A model generated the notes under the pieces. It did not search any database. It was not told the origin of the DNA and worked only from the letters and a program-made list of their open reading frames with translations. A program made the translations under genes and the position numbers. A stretch of DNA of 64,000 bases from Lacrimispora sphenoides (GTDB lineage: Bacteria; Bacillota; Clostridia; Lachnospirales; Lachnospiraceae), in NCBI RefSeq assembly GCF_900105215.1, contig NZ_FOIP01000002.1:1612001-1676000 (forward strand). Reading direction: 5' to 3'. Shown here piece by piece: positions 44,141-55,039 of the stretch. The stretch's first letter is position 1; each line of letters opens with the position of its first letter.

Positions 44141-45616
44141 TTAAACTTCCTCTAAAAGCTGGGCATCCACCGCTTTTAAGACCTCTTCCCGGTCTGAAAA
44201 ATGATGGCGGACTCCGTTCATCTCCTGGTAATCCTCATGCCCCTTTCCTATAATGGCAATCATATCACCCGGTTCGGCATGTATGATGCTGTAGCGGATC
44301 GCTTCCCTGCGGTCCGGAATTTCTATGAATTTTCCTCCGGTCTTTTCAAGACTTCCGCGAATGTCCGCAATGATATCTTCCGTTTTTTCGTATCTGGAGT
44401 TATCCGCAGTGATAATCGTAAAATCTGCCAGACGTCCCGCGCTGTCACCCATGGTAATACGCCGGTCCTTGGAACGGTTTCCTCCGCAGCCAAAGACGCA
44501 GACAAGACGCGTTGGATGGTAATCCCTTAGGGTTGAAAGCAGGCTTTCCATACTGACTGCATTATGAGCATAATCTACGATTACCGTGCATTTCTCAGAG
44601 GCATATACGATTTCCATACGCCCGTTCACGTTTAAATGTTCCAGCCCATGGCAGATATTCTCTTTCGGAAGCCCTAAAAAGCTTAAAACGCTGACTGCAG
44701 CCAATGCATTGGCAACGTTAAAGCGTCCCGGAATATTCACCCGGACAGAAAGCTCGCAGGTCCCTTTGATGTCAAATTCCAGTCCCACAAATTCCGGTTG
44801 GGCGATGTATCGGATGTCTTCTGCTTTAAAGTCCGTTCCATTTTTATCCATGGAGAAAGAATAGAGTTTACAGGAGGCATCCTTTACCACTTCATCCCAA
44901 TGCTCGTCATCGCCGTTCATGATGCCCACTTTAGAGCAGCAAAAGATCCGGGATTTGTAAAAAAGATATTCCTCAAAATCCTTGTGCTCATCCGGCCCGA
45001 TATGATCAGGAGAAAGGTTGGTAAACAGTCCGTAATCAAAACAGATCCCGTCTACTCGGTGCATCTTAAAGGCCTGGGAGGAAACCTCCATCACCATATA
45101 TTCACAGCCAGCCTCCACCATACGGCTGAAGGCCTGGTGAAGTTCATAGGACTCGGGAGTTGTATTCATCGTAGGCGTTACTTCCTGACCGATGACAATA
45201 CCTGTGGTTCCGATCATTCCCACTTTTTTCCCGCAGGCTTCCAGAACAGTCTTGATCATGTGCGTGGTTGTGGTTTTTCCCTTGGTTCCGGTCACTCCAA
45301 TGGTCACCATCTTTTCCGCCGGATAGCCAAACCTAGCAGCTGAAAGTAAAGCCAGCGCCTCTCTGGCATTATGTACGAGAATGGCAGTTACGCCATCCGG
45401 GATCTTTGTCTTTTGTTCTACTACAAGGATCTTAACCCCGGCGTCCACCACCTCAGGGATAAATTCATGGGAGTCGGTTCTCGTTCCCTTCATGCAGACA
45501 AATACAACACCCTTTCGAGCCTTTCTGGAGTCATAAATGACATCCTCTGCATCGACATCCAGGCTACCCTGCAATACTTCATATTTTAAGTCCTTTAGCC
45601 ATTCTATAAACTTCAT
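44141..45616 (-). CDS. murE: UDP-MurNAc-L-Ala-D-Glu amino acid ligase MurE
   Basis: Adds the third stem-peptide residue. 491 residues from the ATG at 45616 (MKFIEWLKDLKYEV), after GGAGG. The ATP loop GVTGTKGKTTTTHMI and the AHNAVSMESLL domain-3 region are visible. The specificity motif is DNSR; the Arg is kept as in the DNPR motif of meso-diaminopimelate-adding enzymes, so meso-DAP is the likely substrate. It follows fhs by 13 bases. Confidence 0.95.
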   Translation of the reverse strand: MKFIEWLKDLKYEVLQGSLDVDAEDVIYDSRKARKGVVFVCMKGTRTDSHEFIPEVVDAGVKILVVEQKTKIPDGVTAILVHNAREALALLSAARFGYPAEKMVTIGVTGTKGKTTTTHMIKTVLEACGKKVGMIGTTGIVIGQEVTPTMNTTPESYELHQAFSRMVEAGCEYMVMEVSSQAFKMHRVDGICFDYGLFTNLSPDHIGPDEHKDFEEYLFYKSRIFCCSKVGIMNGDDEHWDEVVKDASCKLYSFSMDKNGTDFKAEDIRYIAQPEFVGLEFDIKGTCELSVRVNIPGRFNVANALAAVSVLSFLGLPKENICHGLEHLNVNGRMEIVYASEKCTVIVDYAHNAVSMESLLSTLRDYHPTRLVCVFGCGGNRSKDRRITMGDSAGRLADFTIITADNSRYEKTEDIIADIRGSLEKTGGKFIEIPDRREAIRYSIIHAEPGDMIAIIGKGHEDYQEMNGVRHHFSDREEVLKAVDAQLLEEV

Positions 45617-45629
45617 TAAAACCTCCAAA

Positions 45630-47300
45630 TCAGAATAATCCGGTGATTACTCCATCTTCATTTACGTCAATATTATCTGCGGCCGGCTTCTTTGGAAGAC
45701 CTGGCATTGTCATAATGGCTCCGGTCAGAATGACTACAAATCCGGCTCCGGCAGATACATAAGCATCCCGTACATTAATGTCAAAGCCTTCCGGTCTCCC
45801 AAGCTTTGTCTGGTCATCGGATAAAGAATACTGTGTCTTTGCCATACATACAGGAAGGCTGCCAAATCCCATTTCTTCAAATTTTCTTATGGCTTTTAAA
45901 GCTGCAGGAGCATAGGTCACCCCAGCTGCGCCATAGATTTCCTTTGCAATTGTGGCAATCTTATTTTCCAGCCCCATTTCATCAGGATAAATGGGTGCAA
46001 AATTGCTTTCTTTATTTTCCAGGGTATAAAGGACTTTTTCGGCCAGCTCTATGCCGCCCTCTCCTCCTTTTTCCCACACCTGGGATAAGGCGAATTCACA
46101 GCCTCTCTCCTCACAAAACCGTTTTACAAACTGATGTTCTGCCTCTGTGTCTGTGATAAAGGAATTGAGGGTAACAATGACCGGGACGCCGTATTTCATC
46201 ATATTTTCAATGTGCTTCTCCAGATTGACAATCCCTTTTTCAAGGGCAGCAAGGTTTTCTTCCTTTAACTGGTCCTTGGGCACTCCGCCGTTGTATTTTA
46301 AGGCTCTCACCGTTGCCACCAGTACAATGGCATCAGGCTTTAATCCGGCTTTCCTGCATTTGATGTCCAGGAATTTTTCCGCGCCTAGATCCGCACCGAA
46401 CCCTGCCTCTGTCACAACAACATCAGCCAGCTTTAAGGCGGTCTTTGTTGCACGTACACTGTTGCAGCCATGAGCAATGTTTGCAAAGGGCCCGCCGTGA
46501 ATGATGGCACCGGTATGCTCCAGCGTCTGGATCAGATTGGGCTTTAACGCATCCTTTAATAAAGCCGCCAAAGCGCCTACTGCGTTTAACTGGGAGGCGG
46601 TCACAGGCTCTCCAGCATAATTATATGCTACAATGATTCTTCCCAGCCGATCTTTTAAATCTTCCATATCATTTGAAAGGCAAAGGATAGCCATGATTTC
46701 CGATGCAACCGTAATTACAAAGTGATCCTCTCTCACAAATCCTTCTGCTTTGGAACCAAGGCCGACCACAACGTTTCTTAGGGCACGGTCATTCATGTCC
46801 AGGCAGCGCTTCCAAAGAATCTGACGGGTATCGATTCCCAAAGCATTCCCCTGATGGATATGATTATCTAACAGAGCTGCAAGCAGGTTATTGGCTGAGG
46901 TTATGGCATGAAAATCACCGGTAAAATGAAGATTTAAGTCTTCCATGGGAACTACCTGGGCATATCCGCCGCCTGCCGCGCCGCCCTTAATTCCAAAGCA
47001 TGGTCCAAGGGAAGGTTCTCTGAGGGCGATGATCGCCTTTTTTTCCATTTTCCCCAATGCCTGACCTAGACCTACGGTAGTGGTGGTTTTCCCTTCTCCT
47101 GCCGGAGTAGGATTGATGGCGGTTACCAGAACCAGTTTGCCGTCCGGACGATCCTTTACCCGCTCCCACAATTCATCAGTCAGCTTCGCCTTATACTTTC
47201 CGTAAAGCTCCAGCTCATCCTCACTGATCCCATAGGATGCAGCCACGTCTTTAATAGGAAGCATTTTTGCCTCCTGTGCGATTTCAATATCTGTTTTCAT
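45630..47300 (-). CDS. fhs: Formate-tetrahydrofolate ligase
   Basis: Makes 10-formyl-THF from formate, THF and ATP; feeds purine synthesis, Fmt and, in acetogens, the Wood-Ljungdahl methyl branch. 556 residues, the usual length. The ATP motif [17 protein letters not shown] and the [22 protein letters not shown] block (seen in two parts) are diagnostic. Other acetogenesis genes are not in the window. An inverted repeat overlaps its probable promoter. Confidence 0.97.
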   Translation of the reverse strand: MKTDIEIAQEAKMLPIKDVAASYGISEDELELYGKYKAKLTDELWERVKDRPDGKLVLVTAINPTPAGEGKTTTTVGLGQALGKMEKKAIIALREPSLGPCFGIKGGAAGGGYAQVVPMEDLNLHFTGDFHAITSANNLLAALLDNHIHQGNALGIDTRQILWKRCLDMNDRALRNVVVGLGSKAEGFVREDHFVITVASEIMAILCLSNDMEDLKDRLGRIIVAYNYAGEPVTASQLNAVGALAALLKDALKPNLIQTLEHTGAIIHGGPFANIAHGCNSVRATKTALKLADVVVTEAGFGADLGAEKFLDIKCRKAGLKPDAIVLVATVRALKYNGGVPKDQLKEENLAALEKGIVNLEKHIENMMKYGVPVIVTLNSFITDTEAEHQFVKRFCEERGCEFALSQVWEKGGEGGIELAEKVLYTLENKESNFAPIYPDEMGLENKIATIAKEIYGAAGVTYAPAALKAIRKFEEMGFGSLPVCMAKTQYSLSDDQTKLGRPEGFDINVRDAYVSAGAGFVVILTGAIMTMPGLPKKPAADNIDVNEDGVITGLF

Positions 47301-47337
47301 TCTCCAATCCTCCTTCTATGTATATAACACGTTCTAT

Positions 47338-47382
47338 ATTATCGGTATTTCCGATAATCGGATGGATGGCGCTGAAAAACAA
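47338..47382 (-). promoter_or_regulatory. Possible promoter and operator of fhs
   Basis: On the minus strand TTGTTT (47377-47382), 17 bases, GATTAT (47354-47359). A perfect 8-5-8 inverted repeat ATTATCGG/CCGATAAT (47338-47358) covers the -10 and the start region, suggesting a repressor site. Confidence 0.45.
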
Positions 47383-47388
47383 CGCCTT

Positions 47389-47419
47389 TTATCTTCACTT
47401 GCTTTGCAAGTTCAGATAA
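47389..47419 (-). terminator. Stem-loop after ftsK/spoIIIE
   Basis: TTATCT-GA-ACTTGC, AAA loop, GCAAGT-GA-AGATAA on the minus strand: two perfect stems broken by a symmetric GA/GA internal loop. It starts six bases after the stop codon; T's come only later, so it may be a processing or stability element. Confidence 0.55.
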
Positions 47420-47425
47420 GCCATA

Positions 47426-50104
47426 TTAATAACCCTGGGAAAGTATTTCATCGAATTCCTCCAGGCTCATCAGTACCTTGCGGGGCTTGGTGCCTTCCTC
47501 TTCTCCTACTACTCCGGCTTCTGCAAGCTGGTCCATGATACGGGCAGCCCGGTTAAAGCCGATTTTAAACATTCTCTGAAGCATACCAATGGAGGCTTTA
47601 TCCTTTTCAATGATAAATTTACCGGCCTGAACAAAATATTCATCCCTGTCATTTCCACCACCCTTAATCTCTCCTCCTGCAGGCGCAGAAGCGATCATGC
47701 TTTCTACTTCCGGGTTGTAGTCTGCAGTCATCCCCTGTTCGGTTAAGAAATCCACAACCTTGGAAACTTCGGAATCCGATACAAAGGCGCCCTGAACACG
47801 CATTGGTTTCGGATATCCCGCCGGGTAAAAGAGCATATCGCCTTTTCCAAGAAGCTTTTCCGCACCGTTCATATCAATAATGGTTCTGGAATCCACGCCG
47901 GAAGAAACCGCAAACGCTACCCGGGATGGAACATTGGCCTTAATGAGACCTGTTATGACATTTACCGACGGGCGCTGGGTGGCGATGACAAGATGGATAC
48001 CCGCAGCTCTGGCAAGCTGAGCCAGACGACAGATGGAATCTTCCACTTCTCCCGGAGCTACCATCATCAGATCCGCAAGCTCGTCGATAATGATGACGAT
48101 CTGAGGCATCTTTTTGGGCTTATCTTCATCCTCAATATCTTTTATACTCTCAACCTTTTTATTATATCCCTTAATTTCCCTGACATTATACTGAGCGAAC
48201 TTATTATAACGGTCCGTCATCTCCGCCACCGCCCAGTTTAGGGCTCCGGAAGCCTTCTTGGGATCAGTGACCACAGGGAGCAGTAAATGGGGAATTCCAT
48301 TATAAACACTCAATTCCACCACCTTTGGGTCTACCATGATCAGTTTTACATCCTCCGGGTCCGCCTTAAAAATGATGCTCATTATCAAGGTGTTGATGCA
48401 GACAGATTTACCAGAACCAGTGGCTCCGGCGATCAAAAGGTGAGGCATCTTTGCAATGTCCGTGACAACCACCTGGCCGCCGATGTCTTTTCCCACCGCA
48501 AAGGCAATTTTAGAGGAATGTTTCTGGAAGCCGTCTGCCTCCAGAATATCCCGTAAGTATACCATTTGATTTTCTTTATTGGGCACCTCGATACCCACCG
48601 CCGATTTTCCCGGGATAGGAGCTTCAATTCGAATATCAGCGGCTGCCAGGCTCAATTTAATGTCATCTGCCAGGCTTACGATCTTACTGACCTTTACCCC
48701 CTGCTCCGGATGAAGTTCATACCTGGTAACGGAGGGTCCGCAGCTTATATTGGTAACAGTAACCCCGACCCCGAAATTCTGAAGGGTCCGCTGAAGCTTG
48801 ATGGCAGTATCTTTGTATTCCCGGTCGGAAAATACCGCTGATTTTCCTTTTTTAAGCAGGGAGAGAGGCGGAAACTTATATTCCTGTTTCACAATCTCCT
48901 GTTTTTGCTTGATTTCAAGGCTGACACTACCCCCGTCTTCCTTTGCTGCCTCTTCCCGTTTCTTTTCCAGTTTTTTCTGAAGAGCTTCTGTATCTGTTTC
49001 TATTACCTTGCCGGAAGCGGTAACCACCTGTTTTGGCTCCTCAGGAATGGCAAAGGTATCATTCCCTTCCTCAGGATAGAAATCCTCTTCCACAAACTCC
49101 AATTCCTTTAAGGTTTTGATCTCTTTCTTCATATATATGGAAGGTTCTTCCAGGGCCTCAGCAAACGGTGTCCCTTCCACATCGGGGGCAAAGGGAACAC
49201 TATCCTCATCATCTTCCAGTACAGGTGAAAAACTGCCCCGGAAAATATCAGCAGGATTGAGTTCGTCTTCTTCCACAGCAGTAACGGCAGACAGCCGTTT
49301 CGCCTGGATCATAATATCATCTGCAAGATTGTCAGGAGCTTCCTCAACCTGCTCTTCCACATAGCTTTCTTCCTGGGCTTCTTCTAACTTCGTGGCCTCT
49401 AAATTGACTCCCCGAAGCTTTTTCTCTTCCAAAAGCTGTTTGCGGGCTTCCTGGCGCATTGCATGGACTTCCATGTGCATGTCCATATTTTCCCTGGCAT
49501 GGCGGTATGCTTTTCCGCTTCCTTTTTTCACAATATCTACAAACGATTTTTCCGTAATGCAGACTAAAGATATGACAAGAAGGACTCCTATCACCAGATA
49601 GGCTCCCACTACGCCGATTATGGAGGCAAGCCCTCCAGCCAGAAGGCCGCCTATAATGCCGCCTCCTCTTCCGCTTACGGAAGCCTCAAAATAAATATCG
49701 GCAAGTCCTATTCCCTCGCCGGCCTTTGCTCCAAAAAGGAGATGTAAAAATCCACACAAAGAAACCAGCGCCAGAATAAAAGACGCCAGTTTAAAAGCAG
49801 CCCTGGGATTTCCCTGGTTGGAGATGTAAAATGCTGTTCCTGCAAACAGCAGCACAGGCGCGACATACCCCACACTTCCGAATATGCCTAACTGTAAGCT
49901 CCGCAGAAAATCCCCGACCACGCCGCATAAATGAAAGTTGCTAAAAAACAGAATGGCCGCAGCCAAAAATGACATAATGATCACGACTTCTGAATGGATA
50001 AATTCCGGTTCCGGTAAAATCACATTTTTTTTGGCGGCGGTATTTCTTGTTCTCCCGTTTTTCCCTTTTTTTGCTGTTGTACGTTTCTTCGTTGTCTCAG
50101 GCAC
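47426..50104 (-). CDS. DNA translocase FtsK/SpoIIIE
   Basis: Pumps the chromosome through the division or sporulation septum. 892 residues: four or so N-terminal membrane segments (about 40-190), an acidic linker (about 215-420), then the alpha-beta ATPase motor with Walker [16 protein letters not shown] and Walker [14 protein letters not shown], and a C-terminal winged-helix gamma domain (about 825-892). The start is a GTG at 50104 behind GGGGG. It follows a TepA-like gene, as spoIIIE does in Bacillus, which favours the SpoIIIE assignment, but both roles may rest on this one gene. Confidence 0.94.
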   Translation of the reverse strand: MPETTKKRTTAKKGKNGRTRNTAAKKNVILPEPEFIHSEVVIIMSFLAAAILFFSNFHLCGVVGDFLRSLQLGIFGSVGYVAPVLLFAGTAFYISNQGNPRAAFKLASFILALVSLCGFLHLLFGAKAGEGIGLADIYFEASVSGRGGGIIGGLLAGGLASIIGVVGAYLVIGVLLVISLVCITEKSFVDIVKKGSGKAYRHARENMDMHMEVHAMRQEARKQLLEEKKLRGVNLEATKLEEAQEESYVEEQVEEAPDNLADDIMIQAKRLSAVTAVEEDELNPADIFRGSFSPVLEDDEDSVPFAPDVEGTPFAEALEEPSIYMKKEIKTLKELEFVEEDFYPEEGNDTFAIPEEPKQVVTASGKVIETDTEALQKKLEKKREEAAKEDGGSVSLEIKQKQEIVKQEYKFPPLSLLKKGKSAVFSDREYKDTAIKLQRTLQNFGVGVTVTNISCGPSVTRYELHPEQGVKVSKIVSLADDIKLSLAAADIRIEAPIPGKSAVGIEVPNKENQMVYLRDILEADGFQKHSSKIAFAVGKDIGGQVVVTDIAKMPHLLIAGATGSGKSVCINTLIMSIIFKADPEDVKLIMVDPKVVELSVYNGIPHLLLPVVTDPKKASGALNWAVAEMTDRYNKFAQYNVREIKGYNKKVESIKDIEDEDKPKKMPQIVIIIDELADLMMVAPGEVEDSICRLAQLARAAGIHLVIATQRPSVNVITGLIKANVPSRVAFAVSSGVDSRTIIDMNGAEKLLGKGDMLFYPAGYPKPMRVQGAFVSDSEVSKVVDFLTEQGMTADYNPEVESMIASAPAGGEIKGGGNDRDEYFVQAGKFIIEKDKASIGMLQRMFKIGFNRAARIMDQLAEAGVVGEEEGTKPRKVLMSLEEFDEILSQGY

Positions 50105-50166
50105 AATAACTACCCCCTTCTATCCGTTGGTAACAGTATACAAAAAAATCGGGAGAATTGCAACGA

Positions 50167-50946
50167 TTAACAGGAAGCAGTTTCCATCAGTTCATATAAT
50201 TTTTTTAGAGCATCCTTGATACCGCCCACTTCATTAATCAGTCCTTCTTTTACCGTTTCTTCGCCAACCAGCACGGTTCCTAAGTCTCTGGTAAGCATTT
50301 CCGTATTCAGCATAAGACGTTTTAACTGGTCGTAGGCGATCTCTGCGTGGGTGGAAACAAAGCTTAAGATCCGGTCCTGGATCATTTCAAAATATTCATA
50401 AGTCTGGGAGGCGCCAATCACCATTCCAGTCATTCTTACGGGATGAACCATCATGGTTCCAGTGGGTACGATAAAGGAATAATCCGTGCAGACTGCTAAG
50501 GGAACTCCTATGGAATGGCTTCCTCCAAGAACCAGGGATACTGTTGGGATGCTTAAGGAAGCGATCATCTCCGCTATCGCGAGGCCTGCATCCACGTCAC
50601 CGCCGGAGGTATTTAATAGAACCAAAAGCCCTTCCACGGAATCATCATCTTCAATCTCGGCCAGTTTCGGGAGGATGTGATCGTATTTTGTAGCTTTGCT
50701 ATTGCCAGATAAATTCTCATGGCCTTCCACCTCTCCGATAATGGAGATCAGATGGATTTTCCGCTTGTTCGCATTATCATCCAGGGTCATCTGGCCATAT
50801 TCTTCCAGCTTTTCATCCTCTTTTTGTTCTATATCCTTTTCTGTCTTTTTTTCATCAAGGTTTTCCTTGCGCTCATTGCCGTCAGGACGATTCTGTCTTT
50901 CCTCCGGATCTTCGTTATTCCCATTACTATGCTGATACTCTCTCAC
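50167..50946 (-). CDS. TepA/ClpP-like serine protease family protein
   Basis: 259 residues from the GTG at 50946 (VREYQHSNGNN), chosen because AGGAGG lies eight bases upstream; an open frame continues to 51105 without a ribosome site. After a charged, Glu/Lys-rich region (to about 70) comes a ClpP/crotonase-type domain with the nucleophile region LVLGGSHSIGVPLA and the His region TMMVHPVRM. TepA has been linked to protein translocation in Bacillus and degradation of spore proteins; the role here is inferred from family and from the position before spoIIIE. Confidence 0.85.
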   Translation of the reverse strand: MREYQHSNGNNEDPEERQNRPDGNERKENLDEKKTEKDIEQKEDEKLEEYGQMTLDDNANKRKIHLISIIGEVEGHENLSGNSKATKYDHILPKLAEIEDDDSVEGLLVLLNTSGGDVDAGLAIAEMIASLSIPTVSLVLGGSHSIGVPLAVCTDYSFIVPTGTMMVHPVRMTGMVIGASQTYEYFEMIQDRILSFVSTHAEIAYDQLKRLMLNTEMLTRDLGTVLVGEETVKEGLINEVGGIKDALKKLYELMETASC

Positions 50947-51161
50947 CTTAAAAACCTCCTGTTTCACTGTTAATTTGGTAGTTTCACTTTTCACTCTAAC
51001 CCACGCGTTCCAGGCAGAATCTGTCTCTTTACATGCTGCAATGGAATATTCATGGGGTATTTCCATATGATGTGGAGAAAACCATAAAAATATGCTTCCT
51101 ATCAATGCCAGTCTTCAACCTTACGCAATTACAATATTTTAATTGTGATTATAACAAGTTA

Positions 51162-51190
51162 TTGACTTTGATACTTCCACATGGTAAACT
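51162..51190 (+). promoter_or_regulatory. Promoter of the citrate synthase-aconitase operon
   Basis: TTGACT (51162-51167), 17 bases, TAAACT (51185-51190). Just upstream ACAAT/ATTGT (51131-51146) forms an inverted repeat that could be an operator. The 378 bases between the tepA and citrate synthase starts hold this promoter, the leader hairpin below and nothing else that I can recognise. Confidence 0.7.
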
Positions 51191-51230
51191 ACCAAACAAC
51201 ATAAATTAAGTCACATTCTTGCCAATGAAG

Positions 51231-51264
51231 GCAGCGCCGGAGTAATCCTTTTGCGCTGCTTTTC
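51231..51264 (+). terminator. Terminator-like hairpin in the citrate synthase leader
   Basis: GCAGCGC (51231-51237), 15-base loop, GCGCTGC (51253-51259), then TTTTCT. It lies about 35 bases after the expected transcript start and 60 bases before the coding region, so it could act as an attenuator. Confidence 0.6.
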
Positions 51265-51324
51265 TATAAACAGATACCTGACTTTTTGGCTGTGGCTAAA
51301 CTAAAAAAAAGGAGAGATCGTCTC

Positions 51325-52656
51325 ATGAACAACTTTTTTATCGCTCAGACCTTTGGCAAATCCTCTAATTTCACGGATATTCCAAACAATTTATTTAAGG
51401 AACACAATGTAAAAAAAGGGCTCCGCAACGAAGACGGCACCGGAGTACGGGTTGGCTTGACCCGCGTATCTGACGTAGTAGGCTATGAAATCGAAGACGG
51501 AAAAAAGGTCAGCGTTCCCGGTAAGCTATATTACCGCGGTATTGAAATCGGCGACCTGGTAAACGGAAAGAATAATGAACGTTACGGTTTTGAAGAGACT
51601 TCATTTTTACTCCTTTTTGGCTATCTCCCCTCAAAGAAGGAATTAAGAGAGTTCACATCCACCCTTAGCCAGAACTACCATCTCCCTGATGAGTTTTTAG
51701 AAAAGAATATGCTCCGCACACCTTCCCGCAATTTGATGAACAGCCTTCAGCAGAGCATCCTGGCTCTATACGATTATGATGAGGAGCCAGATAATGTAGA
51801 TCCCTATGAGACACTTTTAAAGGGAATCAACATCATGGCAAAGCTTCCCTCTCTCTCCGTCTATGCATACCAGAGCAAGGTTCATTATTATGAAAGGGAC
51901 AGTCTGATCATACATTATCCAAAGCCGGAATATTCCATGGCAGAAAATATTCTCTACATGCTGCGTCGTGATGGGGTCTTTACTGAGCAGGAAGCGAATC
52001 TGCTGGATGTGATGCTGATGATCCACGCAGACCATGGCGGCGGAAACAACTCCACCTTTACCAATGTAGTCATATCTTCCACAGGAACCGATATCTATTC
52101 TGCCATCTCCGCTTCCATCGGCTCCTTAAAAGGACCAAAGCACGGCGGCGCCAATATATGCTGCAGTGAAATGATCAAGGCCATTGAAAAGGAAATCGGT
52201 CTTAAGGCGACCGAAGCCCAGATGAAGGGAGTGATCCAGAAGATCCTCGCAAAAGATTTCTATGACAATTCCGGTCTTGTATACGGACTTGGTCATGCAG
52301 TTTATACAGTTTCCGATCCAAGGGCGGATTTATTAAAGGTCTGCTGTGAAAAGCTTGCCAAACAGAAAAACAGGGAAGATGAATATGAGTTCCTGACAAA
52401 ATTTGAAAAGGTTGCCAAAGCATGCCTAGCGGGCAACGGAAAAACCCTGTCAAACAATGTAGACTTCTACAGTGGTTTCGCTTATAATATGTTACAGATA
52501 CCGGAAGATATGTATACGCCTTTGTTTGTCTGCTCCCGTATGGCAGGCTGGCTGGCACACAATATCGAAAACAAGCTGTACGACGGAAGAATCATGCGTC
52601 CAGCGACAAAATACGTAGGAGAAACTATTTCCTACAAAAAAAGAGAGGAACGATAG
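51325..52656 (+). CDS. gltA: Citrate synthase
   Basis: Condenses oxaloacetate and acetyl-CoA; in anaerobes this feeds glutamate synthesis. 443 residues from the ATG at 51325 (MNNFFIAQTFGKSSN), ten bases after GGAGAG. The catalytic histidines are in IHADHGGGNNSTF and GLGHAVYTVSDPR and the Asp in VDFYSG; GPKHGGAN binds CoA/oxaloacetate. The N-terminus is longer than in standard short type II enzymes. The aconitase gene begins three bases after its stop. Confidence 0.95.
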   Translation: MNNFFIAQTFGKSSNFTDIPNNLFKEHNVKKGLRNEDGTGVRVGLTRVSDVVGYEIEDGKKVSVPGKLYYRGIEIGDLVNGKNNERYGFEETSFLLLFGYLPSKKELREFTSTLSQNYHLPDEFLEKNMLRTPSRNLMNSLQQSILALYDYDEEPDNVDPYETLLKGINIMAKLPSLSVYAYQSKVHYYERDSLIIHYPKPEYSMAENILYMLRRDGVFTEQEANLLDVMLMIHADHGGGNNSTFTNVVISSTGTDIYSAISASIGSLKGPKHGGANICCSEMIKAIEKEIGLKATEAQMKGVIQKILAKDFYDNSGLVYGLGHAVYTVSDPRADLLKVCCEKLAKQKNREDEYEFLTKFEKVAKACLAGNGKTLSNNVDFYSGFAYNMLQIPEDMYTPLFVCSRMAGWLAHNIENKLYDGRIMRPATKYVGETISYKKREER

Positions 52657-52659
52657 CAT

Positions 52660-54972
52660 ATGGTAAAATTGTATGACGGCGGAGCTTATCTTGTACATGG
52701 AACGGAACTGATTCCGGATCAGGAAGCAGAAAAAATTACTGCCCTTACAGGAAAAGCTGCAGATCAGGCTGAGGCAAAAAAGGGTACCATCGCCTATTCC
52801 ATTTTAAAGAATCACAACACTTCGGATCATATGGATCATTTGAAGCTCCGTTTTGACTCCATGGCCTCCCACGACATTACATTTGTAGGAATTATCCAGA
52901 CTGCCCGTGCATCAGGGCTTAAAGAATTTCCTATTCCATACATTATGACTAACTGTCATAACTCTTTATGCGCAGTTGGCGGTACCATTAACGAGGATGA
53001 TCACGTATTCGGACTTTCCGCTGCTAAAAAATACGGCGGGATCTTTGTTCCGCCTCATATTGCGGTCATCCATCAGTACATGCGGGAAATGATGGCCGGC
53101 TGCGGACGCATGATCCTCGGATCTGACAGCCATACCCGCTATGGTGCCTTGGGAACCATGGCCATCGGAGAAGGCGGCGGGGAACTGGTAAAGCAGCTTC
53201 TTTGTGATACCTATGATGTGGCTTATCCCGGCGTTGTGGCCATTTATCTTACCGGAAGCCCTGCTCCATCCGTTGGCCCTCACGATGTGGCCCTGGCCAT
53301 TATCGGGGCGGTCTTTAAAAGCGGCTATGTAAAGAACAAAATCATGGAATTCGTAGGACCCGGTGTTTCTTCTATGGATACGGACTATCGGAACGGTGTG
53401 GATGTTATGACAACGGAAACCACCTGCCTTTCCTCTATCTGGAGAACCGATGAGGATACAAAAGCCTATCTGGACCTTCATGGCCGGGGAGATGCCTACA
53501 AAGAATTGAATCCTGGAGAAGTTGCTTATTACGACGGAGTGGTTTATGTGGACTTAAGCACCATTAAGCCTATGATTGCACTGCCCTTCCACCCAAGCAA
53601 TACCTATGAGATTGACGAATTAAATAATAACCTTGGAGACATTCTCCGCACTGTGGAACAAGAAGCAGAGCGCATTGTGGGAAGTTCCAAAGCAAACCTT
53701 TCCTTAACAGATAAGATCGTGGACGGAAAGCTGATGGTTCAGCAGGGAGTGATTGCAGGATGCGCCGGAGGCAATTACTCCAACGTTATGGCTGCGGCTA
53801 ATATTCTGACCGGTAAAAACTGCGGTAATGACATCTTTAATTTATCTGTATACCCCTCCTCCCAGCCAGTTTATATGGATCTGGTGAAAAAGGGAGCCAT
53901 CTCGGAACTGATGGCAGCCGGTGCAACTGTCCGGACGGCCTTCTGCGGCCCATGCTTTGGTGCAGGGGATACACCTTCCAACAACTCCTTAAGCATCCGC
54001 CACACCACAAGAAACTTCCCCAACCGGGAAGGCTCCAAACCAGGCAGCGGACAGATTTCCTGTGTCGCCCTCATGGATGCCCGCTCCATTGCTGCAACAG
54101 CGGCAAACGGCGGCTATCTCACATCTGCGGAAGGCTATGGAGAGGATTACCAGGTTCCTGCCTATGAATTCGATCCATCTTCCTATGAGAGACGGGTGTA
54201 TCAGGGATTCGGAAAAGCTCAGCCTGAGGTATCCCTGATTTATGGTCCTAATATTAAGGACTGGCCGGCTATGAGTGCCTTAACGGATAACATCATATTA
54301 CGGGTATGTTCAAAGATCATGGATCCGGTCACTACCACCGATGAACTGATCCCTTCCGGAGAAACCTCTTCCTACCGTTCCAACCCACTCGGACTTGCGG
54401 AATTTACCTTGTCCCGCCGCGATCCGGAATACGTGGAACGCTCAAAGAAAGTAAATGAGCTGGAGCGGGTAAGGAAAGCCGGTGCCTGTCCCTTAGAGGC
54501 TGACCGGTCACTGGAATCTGCATTTAAGGTCCTGGCCGCTTACTTAAACCAGCCGGAACTGAATGTAAGGGAAACAGAGATTGGAAGTATGATTTACGCA
54601 GTAAAGCCAGGTGATGGTTCTGCCCGTGAACAGGCAGCCAGCTGCCAGCGAGTGCTGGGCGGCTTAGCTAATATTGCAAAAGAGTATGCGACCAAACGCT
54701 ACCGCTCCAATGTTATGAACTGGGGAATGCTTCCCTTCCTGCTTGAGGCAGAGCCGGATTTTGAAGTAGGGGATTTTATCTATGTACCTGGAATCCGCAA
54801 AGCTCTTGACGGAGATATGAACCACATTCCAGCTTACGTTGTGAAAAACGAAGAAGGAAATCCGATTCATGAGATAGAACTGCACATTGCTGATATGACC
54901 CCGGAAGAGCGGGAAATCGTAAAAGCTGGATGTCTGATTAATTATAATAGAAACAAAAACCAACAGCAGTAA
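52660..54972 (+). CDS. acn: Aconitate hydratase
   Basis: Isomerises citrate to isocitrate through a [4Fe-4S] cluster. 770 residues. Cluster cysteines are in GCAGGNYSN and [10 protein letters not shown] (CxxC), and the swivelling C-terminal domain starts near 600. Its overall arrangement is close to the mitochondrial-type/anaerobe aconitase (AcnA/hydratase) family, not LeuCD. No isocitrate dehydrogenase is in the window; this pair supplies the first two steps of the oxidative branch. Confidence 0.93.
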   Translation: MVKLYDGGAYLVHGTELIPDQEAEKITALTGKAADQAEAKKGTIAYSILKNHNTSDHMDHLKLRFDSMASHDITFVGIIQTARASGLKEFPIPYIMTNCHNSLCAVGGTINEDDHVFGLSAAKKYGGIFVPPHIAVIHQYMREMMAGCGRMILGSDSHTRYGALGTMAIGEGGGELVKQLLCDTYDVAYPGVVAIYLTGSPAPSVGPHDVALAIIGAVFKSGYVKNKIMEFVGPGVSSMDTDYRNGVDVMTTETTCLSSIWRTDEDTKAYLDLHGRGDAYKELNPGEVAYYDGVVYVDLSTIKPMIALPFHPSNTYEIDELNNNLGDILRTVEQEAERIVGSSKANLSLTDKIVDGKLMVQQGVIAGCAGGNYSNVMAAANILTGKNCGNDIFNLSVYPSSQPVYMDLVKKGAISELMAAGATVRTAFCGPCFGAGDTPSNNSLSIRHTTRNFPNREGSKPGSGQISCVALMDARSIAATAANGGYLTSAEGYGEDYQVPAYEFDPSSYERRVYQGFGKAQPEVSLIYGPNIKDWPAMSALTDNIILRVCSKIMDPVTTTDELIPSGETSSYRSNPLGLAEFTLSRRDPEYVERSKKVNELERVRKAGACPLEADRSLESAFKVLAAYLNQPELNVRETEIGSMIYAVKPGDGSAREQAASCQRVLGGLANIAKEYATKRYRSNVMNWGMLPFLLEAEPDFEVGDFIYVPGIRKALDGDMNHIPAYVVKNEEGNPIHEIELHIADMTPEEREIVKAGCLINYNRNKNQQQ

Positions 54973-54983
54973 TATAAAATAAT

Positions 54984-55031
54984 ACCCCCGGACATGGAAC
55001 TGGTATAAAAGCCAGATTCCAATCCGGGGGT
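54984..55031. terminator. Terminator between acn and the converging metal operon
   Basis: ACCCCCGGA (54984-54992) pairs with TCCGGGGGT (55023-55031) and an inner GGAACTGG/CCAGATTCC stem extends it. T-rich sequence lies on both sides, so it can serve both strands. Confidence 0.85.
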
Positions 55032-55039
55032 TATGTTTT

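Noticed and set aside
50947..51105. 53-residue N-terminal extension of the TepA-like protein
   Set aside because: No ribosome binding site at the upstream ATG, whereas AGGAGG sits at the right distance from the GTG at 50946.
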